DNA of 18,222 nucleotides, taken from contig DATMNI010000200.1 in assembly GCA_035570275.1 (NCBI GenBank), forward strand, positions 1 through 18,222, read 5' to 3'. Under the pieces are notes generated by a model, which saw only the letters and a list, made by a program, of their open reading frames with translations, was not told the origin of the DNA and made no database searches. This document shows, one piece after another, positions 7,399-16,823 of the stretch (position 1 is the stretch's first letter; each line of letters opens with the position of its first letter). The position numbers were made by a program, and so were the translations under genes. Origin of the DNA: DATMNI01 sp035570275. GTDB lineage: Bacteria > Acidobacteriota > Terriglobia > Bryobacterales > Bryobacteraceae.

Positions 7399-8841
7399 CT
7401 ACATGGGGCGCTGCAGTGCCACTACGTCCCCCTCCCGCACACCGGAACGTATAGCTACCGCCGTAAAATTGAGCAACCCGGTCTCAACCTTCTTCCTGGT
7501 CCAGACCCCGTCCGGCGCCTGCACAAACATCCATTGCCCGCCTTCTTCGTCGAAAACCGCCTCGCGAGATACCAGCGGCACGTTCTTTTCGGAATTGACG
7601 ACGATCTCCGCGCTTCCCGTGAGATCCGGAATCACGCGCGAATCCATCTTGTCGATCTTGAGCCGGATCGGAATCTCACCCACCCAACTGGCTCGGAAGG
7701 CGCTGATCTTGGCCATGGCGCCGATGCCCTGCAGCGCACCCGGCAGCGCAATGTCGGGATACGCATCGAGGCGCAAGGTGGCCCGCATTCCCAACCGGAG
7801 CCGCTCGGCATCCACCTGGTTGACGGTGGCATTCAACACCATGGAACCCGGGTCCACGATGGACATGAACGGCTGGCCCGCGGAAATCTGGTCGCCCTCG
7901 CGGATCTGACCGAATTCGCCCCCCGTCCGCACGATGCTCTGCATCACCACGATACCGTCCATCGGTGACTTGATCACCATCTTCTGTACGTTGAGCTCGG
8001 CGCGCTGCAGTTCGATCTTGGACTGGTCCCGGTTGAGCTCGGAGCTGCGAATGGCCGCCCGCTGCGATTCCACCACCAACGACGACTCATACACAAGCTG
8101 CTTGTACTTGGCGTCGGCCTCTTCCACCGCCAGCTTGAACTTTTCCGCATCGATGGCCGACCGGATATCCGCGGTCTTCAGATCCAGCACGGCCTTATCC
8201 CAATCGGCTTTGGCCGAGCGCACCGTCTGATCGTGAGCCTCTTTGGTAGCCGCCAGGTTGGCCACCATTTTCTTGATGCTGTTCTCCAGTTGGACCACCG
8301 AATCTTTGTAATCGTCCAGGCGCTGCACCTGGAACTGTGGATCGAATTCGGCCGCCACATCACCGGTCTTAATGTGGCTGCCGGCCTTGGCCAGCCGCAT
8401 CAGGACGAGGGTGAAATCGCCCGGCCCGCCGCCACCCACAGGCTGCGCGCCCGCGTTGCCTCCACGGTTAAAGCCCGAGCGGCTACCCATAATCCGTGGC
8501 GCCAGAAGCGAAGCGAAATTCTGCGCCGACACCGTGCCGTTCACCCGGACCGTCGCCTGGAGATCCCCCATGCCCACCACGGCTGTGGATACGGAAACAA
8601 CAGGCGGCCCACCGCCCGAAACTTTTCCAGGCGACTGCGTGTTGAGGTAGTAAGCGGCGCCGCCGGCCAGCAGCGTGAAGGCAATGAGGGTTCCCCAAAG
8701 TGCGGTTCGGCGTTTCGGCGGGGTTGCATCGGGGCGCTGTTTAGGCGGCACTACCGATGGCCGCATTGGAAAACTGGGCGGCAGTTCCGGTTGAACTCCG
8801 CTCCCGGGATCGGGCGCGGGGATACTGCTCAAAGTTGACAT
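7399..8841 (-). CDS. HlyD/MacA-like periplasmic adaptor (first of three)
   Basis: 480 residues from the ATG at 8841. This start has a GAAGGAAG ribosome site and yields a Pro-rich cytoplasmic N-terminus of about 45 residues before one membrane helix (about 46-66, ALWGTLIAFTLLAGGAAYYL). The frame stays open upstream to 8985 but that extension has no family resemblance. The periplasmic part shows a lipoyl half, an alpha-hairpin with SAIDAEKFK, the motif FGQIREGDQISAGQP, a barrel (LRLDAYPDIALPG) and a C-terminal domain with LVSREAVFDEEGGQWMFVQ. A Gly/Asn-rich loop with RGGNAGAQPVGGGGPG lies early in the lipoyl region. It is the promoter-proximal gene of the exporter run, 49 bases ahead of the next adaptor. 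Confidence 0.9.
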   Translation of the reverse strand: MSTLSSIPAPDPGSGVQPELPPSFPMRPSVVPPKQRPDATPPKRRTALWGTLIAFTLLAGGAAYYLNTQSPGKVSGGGPPVVSVSTAVVGMGDLQATVRVNGTVSAQNFASLLAPRIMGSRSGFNRGGNAGAQPVGGGGPGDFTLVLMRLAKAGSHIKTGDVAAEFDPQFQVQRLDDYKDSVVQLENSIKKMVANLAATKEAHDQTVRSAKADWDKAVLDLKTADIRSAIDAEKFKLAVEEADAKYKQLVYESSLVVESQRAAIRSSELNRDQSKIELQRAELNVQKMVIKSPMDGIVVMQSIVRTGGEFGQIREGDQISAGQPFMSIVDPGSMVLNATVNQVDAERLRLGMRATLRLDAYPDIALPGALQGIGAMAKISAFRASWVGEIPIRLKIDKMDSRVIPDLTGSAEIVVNSEKNVPLVSREAVFDEEGGQWMFVQAPDGVWTRKKVETGLLNFTAVAIRSGVREGDVVALQRPM

Positions 8842-9274
8842 GGCTTCCTTCTCAAGCCTGGGGGGCCCCGTTACGTTGTTGAATTGCTTCAACGAAATGA
8901 CGCTGGGCTGCAGCCAACGGTTATCCCGCGTACAGCCCAAAGTTCGGTTCTTGGATTCACCAGGTACCGTTAATTGAAGCCCCATTGACGTGCCGGTGTC
9001 AAGCGGAAGCAGTTCTCAGTCGTCAGTCATCAGTCTGGTTGTGCGGGGTTCCCAGCCTGTTTCCGATGAGTTCGCCCGAGGAAGGGCTGACCATCTGGCC
9101 GCTTGTTCCGCTACGCGGCCTAGTCTTGCCCATCGCAATGATTCAGCGCGGCGACCTTACGGCTATGGTTCTCGCGCCGGTACAGCAGCCGAAGTCCCCG
9201 CCGGCCGGCGTAACCAGTTCGACGCCGCCAATCGGAGCGCCATTCGTGACGCCGCGCCGGATGCCGATCGCCGA
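8842..9274. other. Stretch without a recognisable gene
   Basis: This stretch upstream of the exporter operon holds open frames on both strands but none resembles a protein family known to me. The minus-strand frame downstream of the HEPN remnant (about 9274-9020) remains open for some distance with protein-like composition before stop codons. That suggests decayed coding sequence. The operon promoter should lie at its left end. Three 7-base units (TCAGTCG, TCAGTCA, TCAGTCT) sit at 9016-9036. Confidence 0.5.
8878..8893. promoter_or_regulatory. Inverted repeat upstream of the exporter operon
   Basis: GTTGAA and TTCAAC flank TTGC, a perfect 6+6 inverted repeat 36 bases upstream of the first adaptor ATG. 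The position suits an operator or a 5' leader hairpin. No matching regulator gene is adjacent, and the -35/-10 elements around it are not convincing. Confidence 0.3.
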
Positions 9275-9360
9275 ACCGTACTCGCTCTCCAAGTAAGGGC
9301 GCAATCCGTCCTTCAGGAGATCCAGAGCTTACCGGCTCCTTCGCTATTCGCGATGGCCAT
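9275..9360 (-). pseudogene. Remnant resembling the N-terminus of a Swt1-type HEPN protein
   Basis: An ATG at 9360 reads M-A-I-A-N-S-E-G-A-G-K. Adding one base there restores a frame that continues A-L-D-L-L-K-D-G-L-R-P-Y-L-E-S-E-Y-G. That matches my memory of the N-terminus of Swt1-family HEPN proteins (an xxN-xExxGKALELLKEGLRPFVERE pattern). The resemblance then stops, so the gene is both frameshifted and truncated. It begins 5 bases after the stop of the frameshifted HEPN gene, as if once co-transcribed. The match rests on about 29 residues and recall, not a search. Confidence 0.4.
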
Positions 9361-9365
9361 CTCCG

Positions 9366-9769
9366 TCAGGGCTCCTGAGCGCTTTCAATGCGCCGTTGCA
9401 CTTCGTCGCAAAGCTTGGCCGCGGCCGTCAATGCTTCCGCTGCTTCAGCGGCATCCGGCTCGTACGGTGCATCCGGATAGCGGAAAGCTGACGCATAATC
9501 GGTCAATTCCTCGACATCCCGCAGAATGGGCGCCAAGCTTGGGTCCGCCGTGACACACTGCGACCCCAAATCCTTCAGGTCATGGGTTTCCGAAACGCAA
9601 TTTGGTGAAAGGTCAAGAACGCTTTTATGGCCTTCTCGGCGGCCTGTTGGCTAAAAAAGACGGATCGAGATGGCTCGGCCTTCAACAAAATTTGCGCCGC
9701 GTTTCGATCCTTCGCCGCCTCCCGGAGCCACTTGGCCGCATCATTACGTAGCAACTCGTTTGGCGTCAT
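9366..9769 (-). pseudogene. HEPN-domain protein broken by a single-base frameshift
   Basis: Two minus-strand frames make one protein. Residues 1-62 (9769 to about 9582) carry the HEPN core WLREAAKDRNAAQILL and FFSQQAAEKAIKAFLTFHQ. The rest continues in the other frame as HDLKDLG followed by an acidic, alanine-rich helix to the stop at 9366. The break is at the run AAACCC, where one extra base gives RKTHDL, the usual HEPN motif. As read, the protein stops after RKPMT. HEPN proteins next to MNT genes are typically RNase-type toxins. The start overlaps the MNT gene by 26 bases, the normal layout. It is a pseudogene, a sequencing or assembly error, or less likely a recoded gene. Confidence 0.75.
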
Positions 9770-10076
9770 AGAGCAGCCTCCCTTCGCGCACTACGGTCGC
9801 TGGCAGAGATGCCACCACGTGGGCCGCGCGCCCGTCGAAATCGCTATGGGGCAATCGAACGACATCCACCGCTTGCAGGCCCCCAAGACGCCTATGAATG
9901 CTCCGGTCCCGGTAGAGGCTCTCCGGCGCGTCGTCCGGCAGCACCACGCAGAAATCCAGATCGCTGTCCGGCCCGGCTTCCCCCCGCGCTTCGGAGCCGA
10001 AAAGGTAGATGCGAACCGGCTGATAGAAATCGATCAGCCGCCGGGTTATCTCCTCGATGGTCTCCTGTTTGGTCAT
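9744..10076 (-). CDS. MNT-type nucleotidyltransferase, antitoxin of a HEPN/MNT pair
   Basis: 110 residues with the exact minimal nucleotidyltransferase signature GS-x10-DxD (G27, S28, D39, D41; GSEARGEAGPDSDLD). A second acidic strand follows around VDVVRL. In HEPN/MNT toxin-antitoxin modules this small protein neutralises the HEPN RNase, in studied cases by transferring AMP to a tyrosine of the toxin. It overlaps the start of the broken HEPN gene by 26 bases on the same strand. The ATG at 10076 gives MTKQETIEEI. The ribosome site is weak (GGGACAGG just upstream). The gene itself appears intact although its partner does not. Confidence 0.85.
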   Translation of the reverse strand: MTKQETIEEITRRLIDFYQPVRIYLFGSEARGEAGPDSDLDFCVVLPDDAPESLYRDRSIHRRLGGLQAVDVVRLPHSDFDGRAAHVVASLPATVVREGRLLYDAKRVAT

Positions 10077-10192
10077 GCCTGTCCCATTATCCTTCCAGTG
10101 GCCCCCTCCGCTTCGTTAACCATTTTTGACGGCCATAAGAATCAGGGGTGCGCTTCTCGGGGCAAGCGTGAACAAACCACGTCGAATTCTTC

Positions 10193-12697
10193 TTAGAACA
10201 ACACATCGAAATCCGCCGTAAACCTTCTGCCCCGATGTCCGAAAAACAGCCCGTAAGCCGGATCGGCAATGTCGCGGTGCACCGCTTCCGGATTGAAGTG
10301 GTTGGTCAGGTTGAAGCTGCTGACCGAGAGCCGCACCCCGTACTTCGGATTCACCTGAAAGTCCTTGGAGAAGCGGGAATCCACCGACAGGAAGTTGGGA
10401 AACCGCTTCTCATTCGGCACACCCACGTAATTCTGCGCCGCGTCCGTCTCGAAATACGGAAACCCGTTCCGGTATTCAACAACAGGGGCGATGCGGAACT
10501 TCTTGGGAAGCTGGAGCAGCCCCCACGCCAGGAACCGGTTGGGTAAATCAGCCGGCAGGTTTCCGAACTGGTTCGGCCGCAGGATCGGCTGCGGAAAGCT
10601 GCTCAGATAGTTGCCGAAATCGTTAAGGTCGCCGCGTCCGCTGCTCCGGACGTAAGAAAAATACAACTGCCGGCCTTCGTTCAGCCGCACGCGGGCGGTG
10701 GCTTCGAACTGCCGGTACCGGGCTTCTCCCGCGCCGGACAGCAAATGCGCGCCAATATGGGTTGCCGGGTCCGGGGGAACCGGGAACAGCAGCACCAGGC
10801 CATCGGCATCGTTCTGCGAGTACCCGGCCCGCAGTTTGAGCACTTTGGTGATGGGCTGCTCCAGTTGGAGGCTCCAGGTGGCGCTCCTGGGCGAAAAATT
10901 TCCGTCCGCGGGTTTCCCGAAGACCAACCGGAAGCGCTGCAGCGCCCGGCCCAGCGTGTTGGCATACAGGTCCGGCCCGCTCACAACCTGGCCCCCGTTC
11001 GGTCCATTGCCGTCGTAGGTGGTGATGATCTGGTCCGGATAGTTATGGAACGCGTACACGTTCAATGGCACGCGATCGTAAAACCAGCCGAAGCCGGCGT
11101 GAATCAGCGTTCCCTTCTCGGGCGCCGGGCTCCAGGCGATTCCCACCCGTGGGGCCAGGCGGAAGACGTCGGACACCTCCTGCGACTCACTTCGCACCCC
11201 AAGGTCGATCGCCACCTTGGGGGTAATGATCCAGTGATCCTGCACGAAGAACGAATACTCGAAATCCGACAGGCTGAACGGTGTACCCGGGGCGTAGTCG
11301 ATCCGCTCCAGCAGACGGCCTGAACTGTCGGCAATCCGGATGGGGTTGTTGAAGACCTGGCCCGAATCGTCGCTCTGCGCGAAGTATGTGCCGATCTTCA
11401 GATGGTGCACGCCGGCCGCGTTGAGGGGTTCGAACGAATAAGTGGTGGACCCGCTGATCCGCCTGGCGGTTCGCCCTTCCGCGGAAAAGTAGTTGCCGAA
11501 ATTGCCGGCAGGCGTGAAGGTGAGGCCGGCGGCGCCCTTGGCCCACACCGCGGCGTCGAAACGCGTGACGGAAGTCGTGGTTTCCAGCAGTCCGCCAAGC
11601 AGCGTCCAGCGGTGGGCCAGCGTCCCCGTATAGTTGTGCGTGCTGGCGTCCGGCGCCGTCGGTACCGGATTGAAATAGTTGATATTCACGTTGCCCAGGC
11701 GCTGCGGCGCGGCATGAACGGTGGCCGTCACCAGTTGTTTATCCGACACCACCCAATCCAGTTGGCTGAAGGAGTTGATGCCTTCTTCCAGCTTCTGGTT
11801 ATTCGGGAACGGCAACGTGTAGACATCCGTCTTGCGGATTACGTACTCGAATCCTTCCGAGACGAACAGCTTTCCGGGAATCAGCGGGCCTTCAAAGTTC
11901 AGCCGCGGTGTGGCGTCTTTGAGCCCGCGCAGGTGGTAGCTGCGAATCCGGAAATCGGGAAACGGATCGTTCAGTTCCCATTTCCATTTGTCGCCGCCGC
12001 GCCGCGTCTCCACGGAAACCAGGCCGGCGGTGAACCGGCCGTATTCCGCCAGGTACGGAGTCTGGTAAACGTTGATCACTTCCACGCTGTCGATGGGAAC
12101 GGTCAGGCCGAACTGCCCGGTTGCCGGGTCGGTCACATCGGCCGAGTTCACGATCAGGGAACTGCGGTGCTCCGCGGCCGCCGAAATCCGGATACCGCCT
12201 CCCGGCTCCCGGACCACTCCGGGGGTCAGTGGAAGCGCATCCGCCACAGTCGCCGGCCGCCCCGGAAGTTCGCGGGCCTCCTGAGCCCGCACGGTCTCCG
12301 GGGAGGACGCGCCGGCTTCCACCGGGGTTATGGTCTCCTTGACCTCAATACTCTCTTTCCGTGCCATGGCCGGATTCAGCGTGAGTTCGATGGAGGAGTA
12401 GCCTTCTTCCACCAGATCGATGCCGCGCTTTTCCACTGCAATGTAGCCCTGCTTGCCGGCGGCAAGGTCGAAGTAACCGGCCTTCAAATCGCTGAATTTG
12501 ACGTGGCCTTTCGGATCGGTCTCAGCCTGGCCCGCCATGGTGGTTCCGGTCATGAGCTGGACCAGCACACCGCCTATCGGCTGGTTGGCCGGGTCGAGTA
12601 CGGTAACGTCGATGTTGACCCCGGCCGGGGGCGCGCCGAATGCCGCTAACCGGCACCACAGAATGATCGCCCCAGCCACTGCCGCGCTTGGTTTCAC
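10193..12697 (-). CDS. TonB-receptor-like outer membrane protein with carboxypeptidase-regulatory domain
   Basis: 834 residues. A signal peptide (about 1-22) is followed by a carboxypeptidase-regulatory-like beta-sandwich (about 25-110, VTVLDPANQPIGGVLVQL). A plug region follows (about 140-240; LPGRPATVADALPLTPGVV, VEVINVYQTPYLAEYGRFTAG), then a long beta-barrel with alternating aromatic strands ending in FTADFDVLF. The terminal phenylalanine is typical of BAM-assembled barrels. This is the Oar/OmpA-related receptor class expanded in Acidobacteriota, thought to take up or bind large organic substrates. I see no clear TonB box. The GTG start at 12697 has no close Shine-Dalgarno sequence; AGGAGG lies 22 bases upstream. 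The next methionine would remove the signal peptide, so GTG is kept. No import partner is adjacent. Confidence 0.88.
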   Translation of the reverse strand: MKPSAAVAGAIILWCRLAAFGAPPAGVNIDVTVLDPANQPIGGVLVQLMTGTTMAGQAETDPKGHVKFSDLKAGYFDLAAGKQGYIAVEKRGIDLVEEGYSSIELTLNPAMARKESIEVKETITPVEAGASSPETVRAQEARELPGRPATVADALPLTPGVVREPGGGIRISAAAEHRSSLIVNSADVTDPATGQFGLTVPIDSVEVINVYQTPYLAEYGRFTAGLVSVETRRGGDKWKWELNDPFPDFRIRSYHLRGLKDATPRLNFEGPLIPGKLFVSEGFEYVIRKTDVYTLPFPNNQKLEEGINSFSQLDWVVSDKQLVTATVHAAPQRLGNVNINYFNPVPTAPDASTHNYTGTLAHRWTLLGGLLETTTSVTRFDAAVWAKGAAGLTFTPAGNFGNYFSAEGRTARRISGSTTYSFEPLNAAGVHHLKIGTYFAQSDDSGQVFNNPIRIADSSGRLLERIDYAPGTPFSLSDFEYSFFVQDHWIITPKVAIDLGVRSESQEVSDVFRLAPRVGIAWSPAPEKGTLIHAGFGWFYDRVPLNVYAFHNYPDQIITTYDGNGPNGGQVVSGPDLYANTLGRALQRFRLVFGKPADGNFSPRSATWSLQLEQPITKVLKLRAGYSQNDADGLVLLFPVPPDPATHIGAHLLSGAGEARYRQFEATARVRLNEGRQLYFSYVRSSGRGDLNDFGNYLSSFPQPILRPNQFGNLPADLPNRFLAWGLLQLPKKFRIAPVVEYRNGFPYFETDAAQNYVGVPNEKRFPNFLSVDSRFSKDFQVNPKYGVRLSVSSFNLTNHFNPEAVHRDIADPAYGLFFGHRGRRFTADFDVLF

Positions 12698-12705
12698 TAG
12701 ATCAT
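12697..12705 (-). promoter_or_regulatory. Two-codon minicistron overlapping the receptor start
   Basis: The minus strand reads ATGATCTAGTG: ATG-ATC-TAG, whose final G is the first base of the receptor's GTG start. The only good ribosome site, AGGAGG at 12725-12720, is 14 bases from this ATG and 22 from the GTG. Ribosomes could therefore start here, stop after two codons and restart at GTG. Alternatively the ATG is accidental. Confidence 0.4.
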
Positions 12706-13025
12706 GTCCCGTCCCGATTCCTCCTGTGTAACATAAGTGACGTCCCCGATGGGGTCATGGTTGCACCGCGGCACTGCGAGGAAGATTGTGCGCCGTGATA
12801 AACCGGCATGCCATAAGGAATGAAAGAGTCCGACAAAAAGGAGCAGCGAATCCATCCTGGCCCAGGTCTTGCGGGCGCATCGTGACGTGCGCACCACTGC
12901 TACGGCGTACCGCGGAACTGGGCGAGTTTGGGGCTGTTTAGCTGTTTCGGGAGAGGATCGCCCGTTACCGGGGCCGGGAATCAGGGTGCCAATCCGCCGC
13001 TTGCCTCCGCTCGACGGGCGCCGTC
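12706..13025. other. Stretch without a recognisable gene
   Basis: A gap of about 320 bases between the receptor start and the ADOP permease stop. A 66-codon minus-strand frame from 12897 to 12697 has no family resemblance and an unconvincing composition. Apart from the AGGAGG just upstream of the receptor, I see no strong promoter, terminator or repeat. Transcription of the receptor must start here. Confidence 0.5.
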
Positions 13026-15710
<2,685 letters not shown>

Positions 15711-15711
15711 T

Positions 15712-16068
15712 TCAGCCCTCCTCGGCCGGCCACATCACGCGCGCGATGGCGCCGGCCATTTGTTTCCATTTTGATTCCTGGGCGGCCAGTTGCTTCCGCC
15801 CGGCCGGCGTGAGCCGGTAGTATTTGAACTCGCGCTTCAGCTCTTTATTGGCGGCCTCCCACTTTGCCGCCACCCATCCCTTTCGCTCCAGGCGGTGCAG
15901 GGCGGGGTAGAGCGATCCATGTTCCACCTGCAGGACGTCCTCGGTTGTGCGCTGGATGTGTTTTGCGATCTGGTGGCCGTGGGCGGGTCCAAACAGCAGG
16001 GTGCGCAGGATCAGCATGTCGAGGGTGCCTTGCAGCAGTTCGATTCGGTCGGATTGTGGGTTGGGCAT
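15712..16068 (-). CDS. PadR-family transcriptional regulator
   Basis: 118 residues from the ATG at 16068. The frame extends upstream to 16200 but the extra residues cover the operator-like repeats and match nothing. The protein is the small PadR type: LLQGTLDMLILRTL, the winged helix with HGHQIAKHIQ, and the recognition region VEHGSLYPALHRLERKGWV (49-67), then the wing (KREFKYYRLTPAGRKQL) and a C-terminal dimerisation helix. PadR proteins of this kind usually repress their own operon and release on binding a ligand. It is coupled to the ADOP permease by one base, the standard acidobacterial arrangement, so it likely controls that permease and itself. No Shine-Dalgarno is visible; the putative operator ends only 6 bases before the ATG. 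Confidence 0.93.
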   Translation of the reverse strand: MPNPQSDRIELLQGTLDMLILRTLLFGPAHGHQIAKHIQRTTEDVLQVEHGSLYPALHRLERKGWVAAKWEAANKELKREFKYYRLTPAGRKQLAAQESKWKQMAGAIARVMWPAEEG

Positions 16069-16074
16069 AGTGTT

Positions 16075-16113
16075 GGTAGATATTCTACCCTGAGCGGCAC
16101 CAAACAGGGTAGA
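16075..16113. promoter_or_regulatory. Probable PadR operator cluster
   Basis: GGTAGA (16075-16080) and TCTACC (16084-16089) form a perfect 15-base palindrome around TAT. The second arm, extended to TCTACCCTG (16084-16092), is also a perfect 9-base inverted repeat with CAGGGTAGA (16105-16113). Three half-sites thus alternate immediately upstream of the PadR ATG. On the minus strand TAGAAT inside the palindrome could be a -10 box, which would place transcription start very close to the ATG. PadR binding here is inferred from position and symmetry. Confidence 0.55.
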
Positions 16114-16148
16114 CGGGCTACTGTGGACTTGGTTAGCTCCAGCCGCCC

Positions 16149-16159
16149 TATATATATAT
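16149..16159. promoter_or_regulatory. TA tract, possible promoter of the rightward genes
   Basis: An 11-base alternating TA run stands out in high-GC surroundings between the divergent PadR and HExxH genes. TTGGTT lies about 16 bases upstream on the plus strand, giving a weak -35/-10 pair for the gene at 16262. It could also serve the minus strand. Confidence 0.3.
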
Positions 16160-16261
16160 GTAGTGGGTGGGCTGCAAGTTCCGGCCGCTGCGGAACGCAT
16201 TGGGTGCTACGGAGTGCTGGCGCGGCTCTGATGTTCTGCCAGGCGCGGTACTCTCGTAAGA

Positions 16262-16804
16262 GTGCCGTTCCATACGCTCCAGTTTGAAGATGCGGCCCTG
16301 GAACGCCGGGCGCAACCTGCCTTGCGCCGGCTACCCGCGCTTTGCGGGGAGCCCATCCGCGTCCACAACGCCGATGGCCTGCGCGATGCCCGCGGCCCCG
16401 TCCACGGCGGCGCCTACCTCCGCGAACGGCGGATGGCTTTCAATTGCTCCCGCCAGGAATTCCCGCGGATTTTCGTTCACGAACTGGCCCACTTCGCCTG
16501 GCTCCGTCTGGGCAACCCGGCCCGCCGGTCCTGGGAGGGTCTGCTGCGGGCCGAACGGAGCGCCGGCGCACGCGGGGAACTGGGCTGGTCTGCCGAATGG
16601 CGCAAGCAGAAGCTCAGCGCCGCCCAAGTGCGCCGGCGCCACCGCCGCTGGCGCGAATATTGCTGCGAGAGTTTCTGCGATACCGCCGCCTGGCTTTACT
16701 CCGGCGTCCGCCGCCACCCGGAGTTTACACTGGCCCAACATTTCCGGCAATACCGCCGGACTTGGTTTACAAAAACTGTTGCAGCCAAACGATTGTCGAT
16801 ATAA
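16262..16804 (+). CDS. Small protein with HExxH metallopeptidase-like motif
   Basis: 180 residues, starting with GTG at 16262. It is basic, rich in arginine and tryptophan, with no signal peptide or membrane segment, so probably cytoplasmic. HELAH (73-77) sits in a hydrophobic helix and is followed about 60 residues later by YCCESFCDTAAWLY. There E136 or D140 could be the third zinc ligand, as in gluzincins. I do not recognise the family beyond this zincin-like pattern. It diverges from PadR and precedes the TlpA-like gene by 19 bases on the same strand, so these may share a transcript. The composition and conserved motif make it likely to be real; enzymatic activity is inference. Confidence 0.7.
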   Translation: MPFHTLQFEDAALERRAQPALRRLPALCGEPIRVHNADGLRDARGPVHGGAYLRERRMAFNCSRQEFPRIFVHELAHFAWLRLGNPARRSWEGLLRAERSAGARGELGWSAEWRKQKLSAAQVRRRHRRWREYCCESFCDTAAWLYSGVRRHPEFTLAQHFRQYRRTWFTKTVAAKRLSI

Positions 16805-16823
16805 TCAAATCAGGTAGAAATCT

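Noticed and set aside
8842..8985. N-terminal extension of the first adaptor
   Set aside because: The ATG at 8841 has a ribosome site and the upstream residues look like random translation.
9016..9036. Three 7-base TCAGTC units as a CRISPR or integration site
   Set aside because: Too short and without spacers; treated as a simple tandem repeat in a gene-free stretch.
8985..9553. Overlapping plus-strand frames upstream of the exporter
   Set aside because: They lie antisense to the HEPN remnants or in noncoding DNA and show no recognisable domain.
12697..12897. 66-codon minus-strand frame upstream of the TonB-like receptor
   Set aside because: No family resemblance or ribosome site of its own; it overlaps the expected promoter and leader region. 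Only its last two codons are discussed, as a possible minicistron.
16069..16200. N-terminal extension of PadR
   Set aside because: The extra 44 residues cross the operator-like inverted repeats and match nothing in the family.
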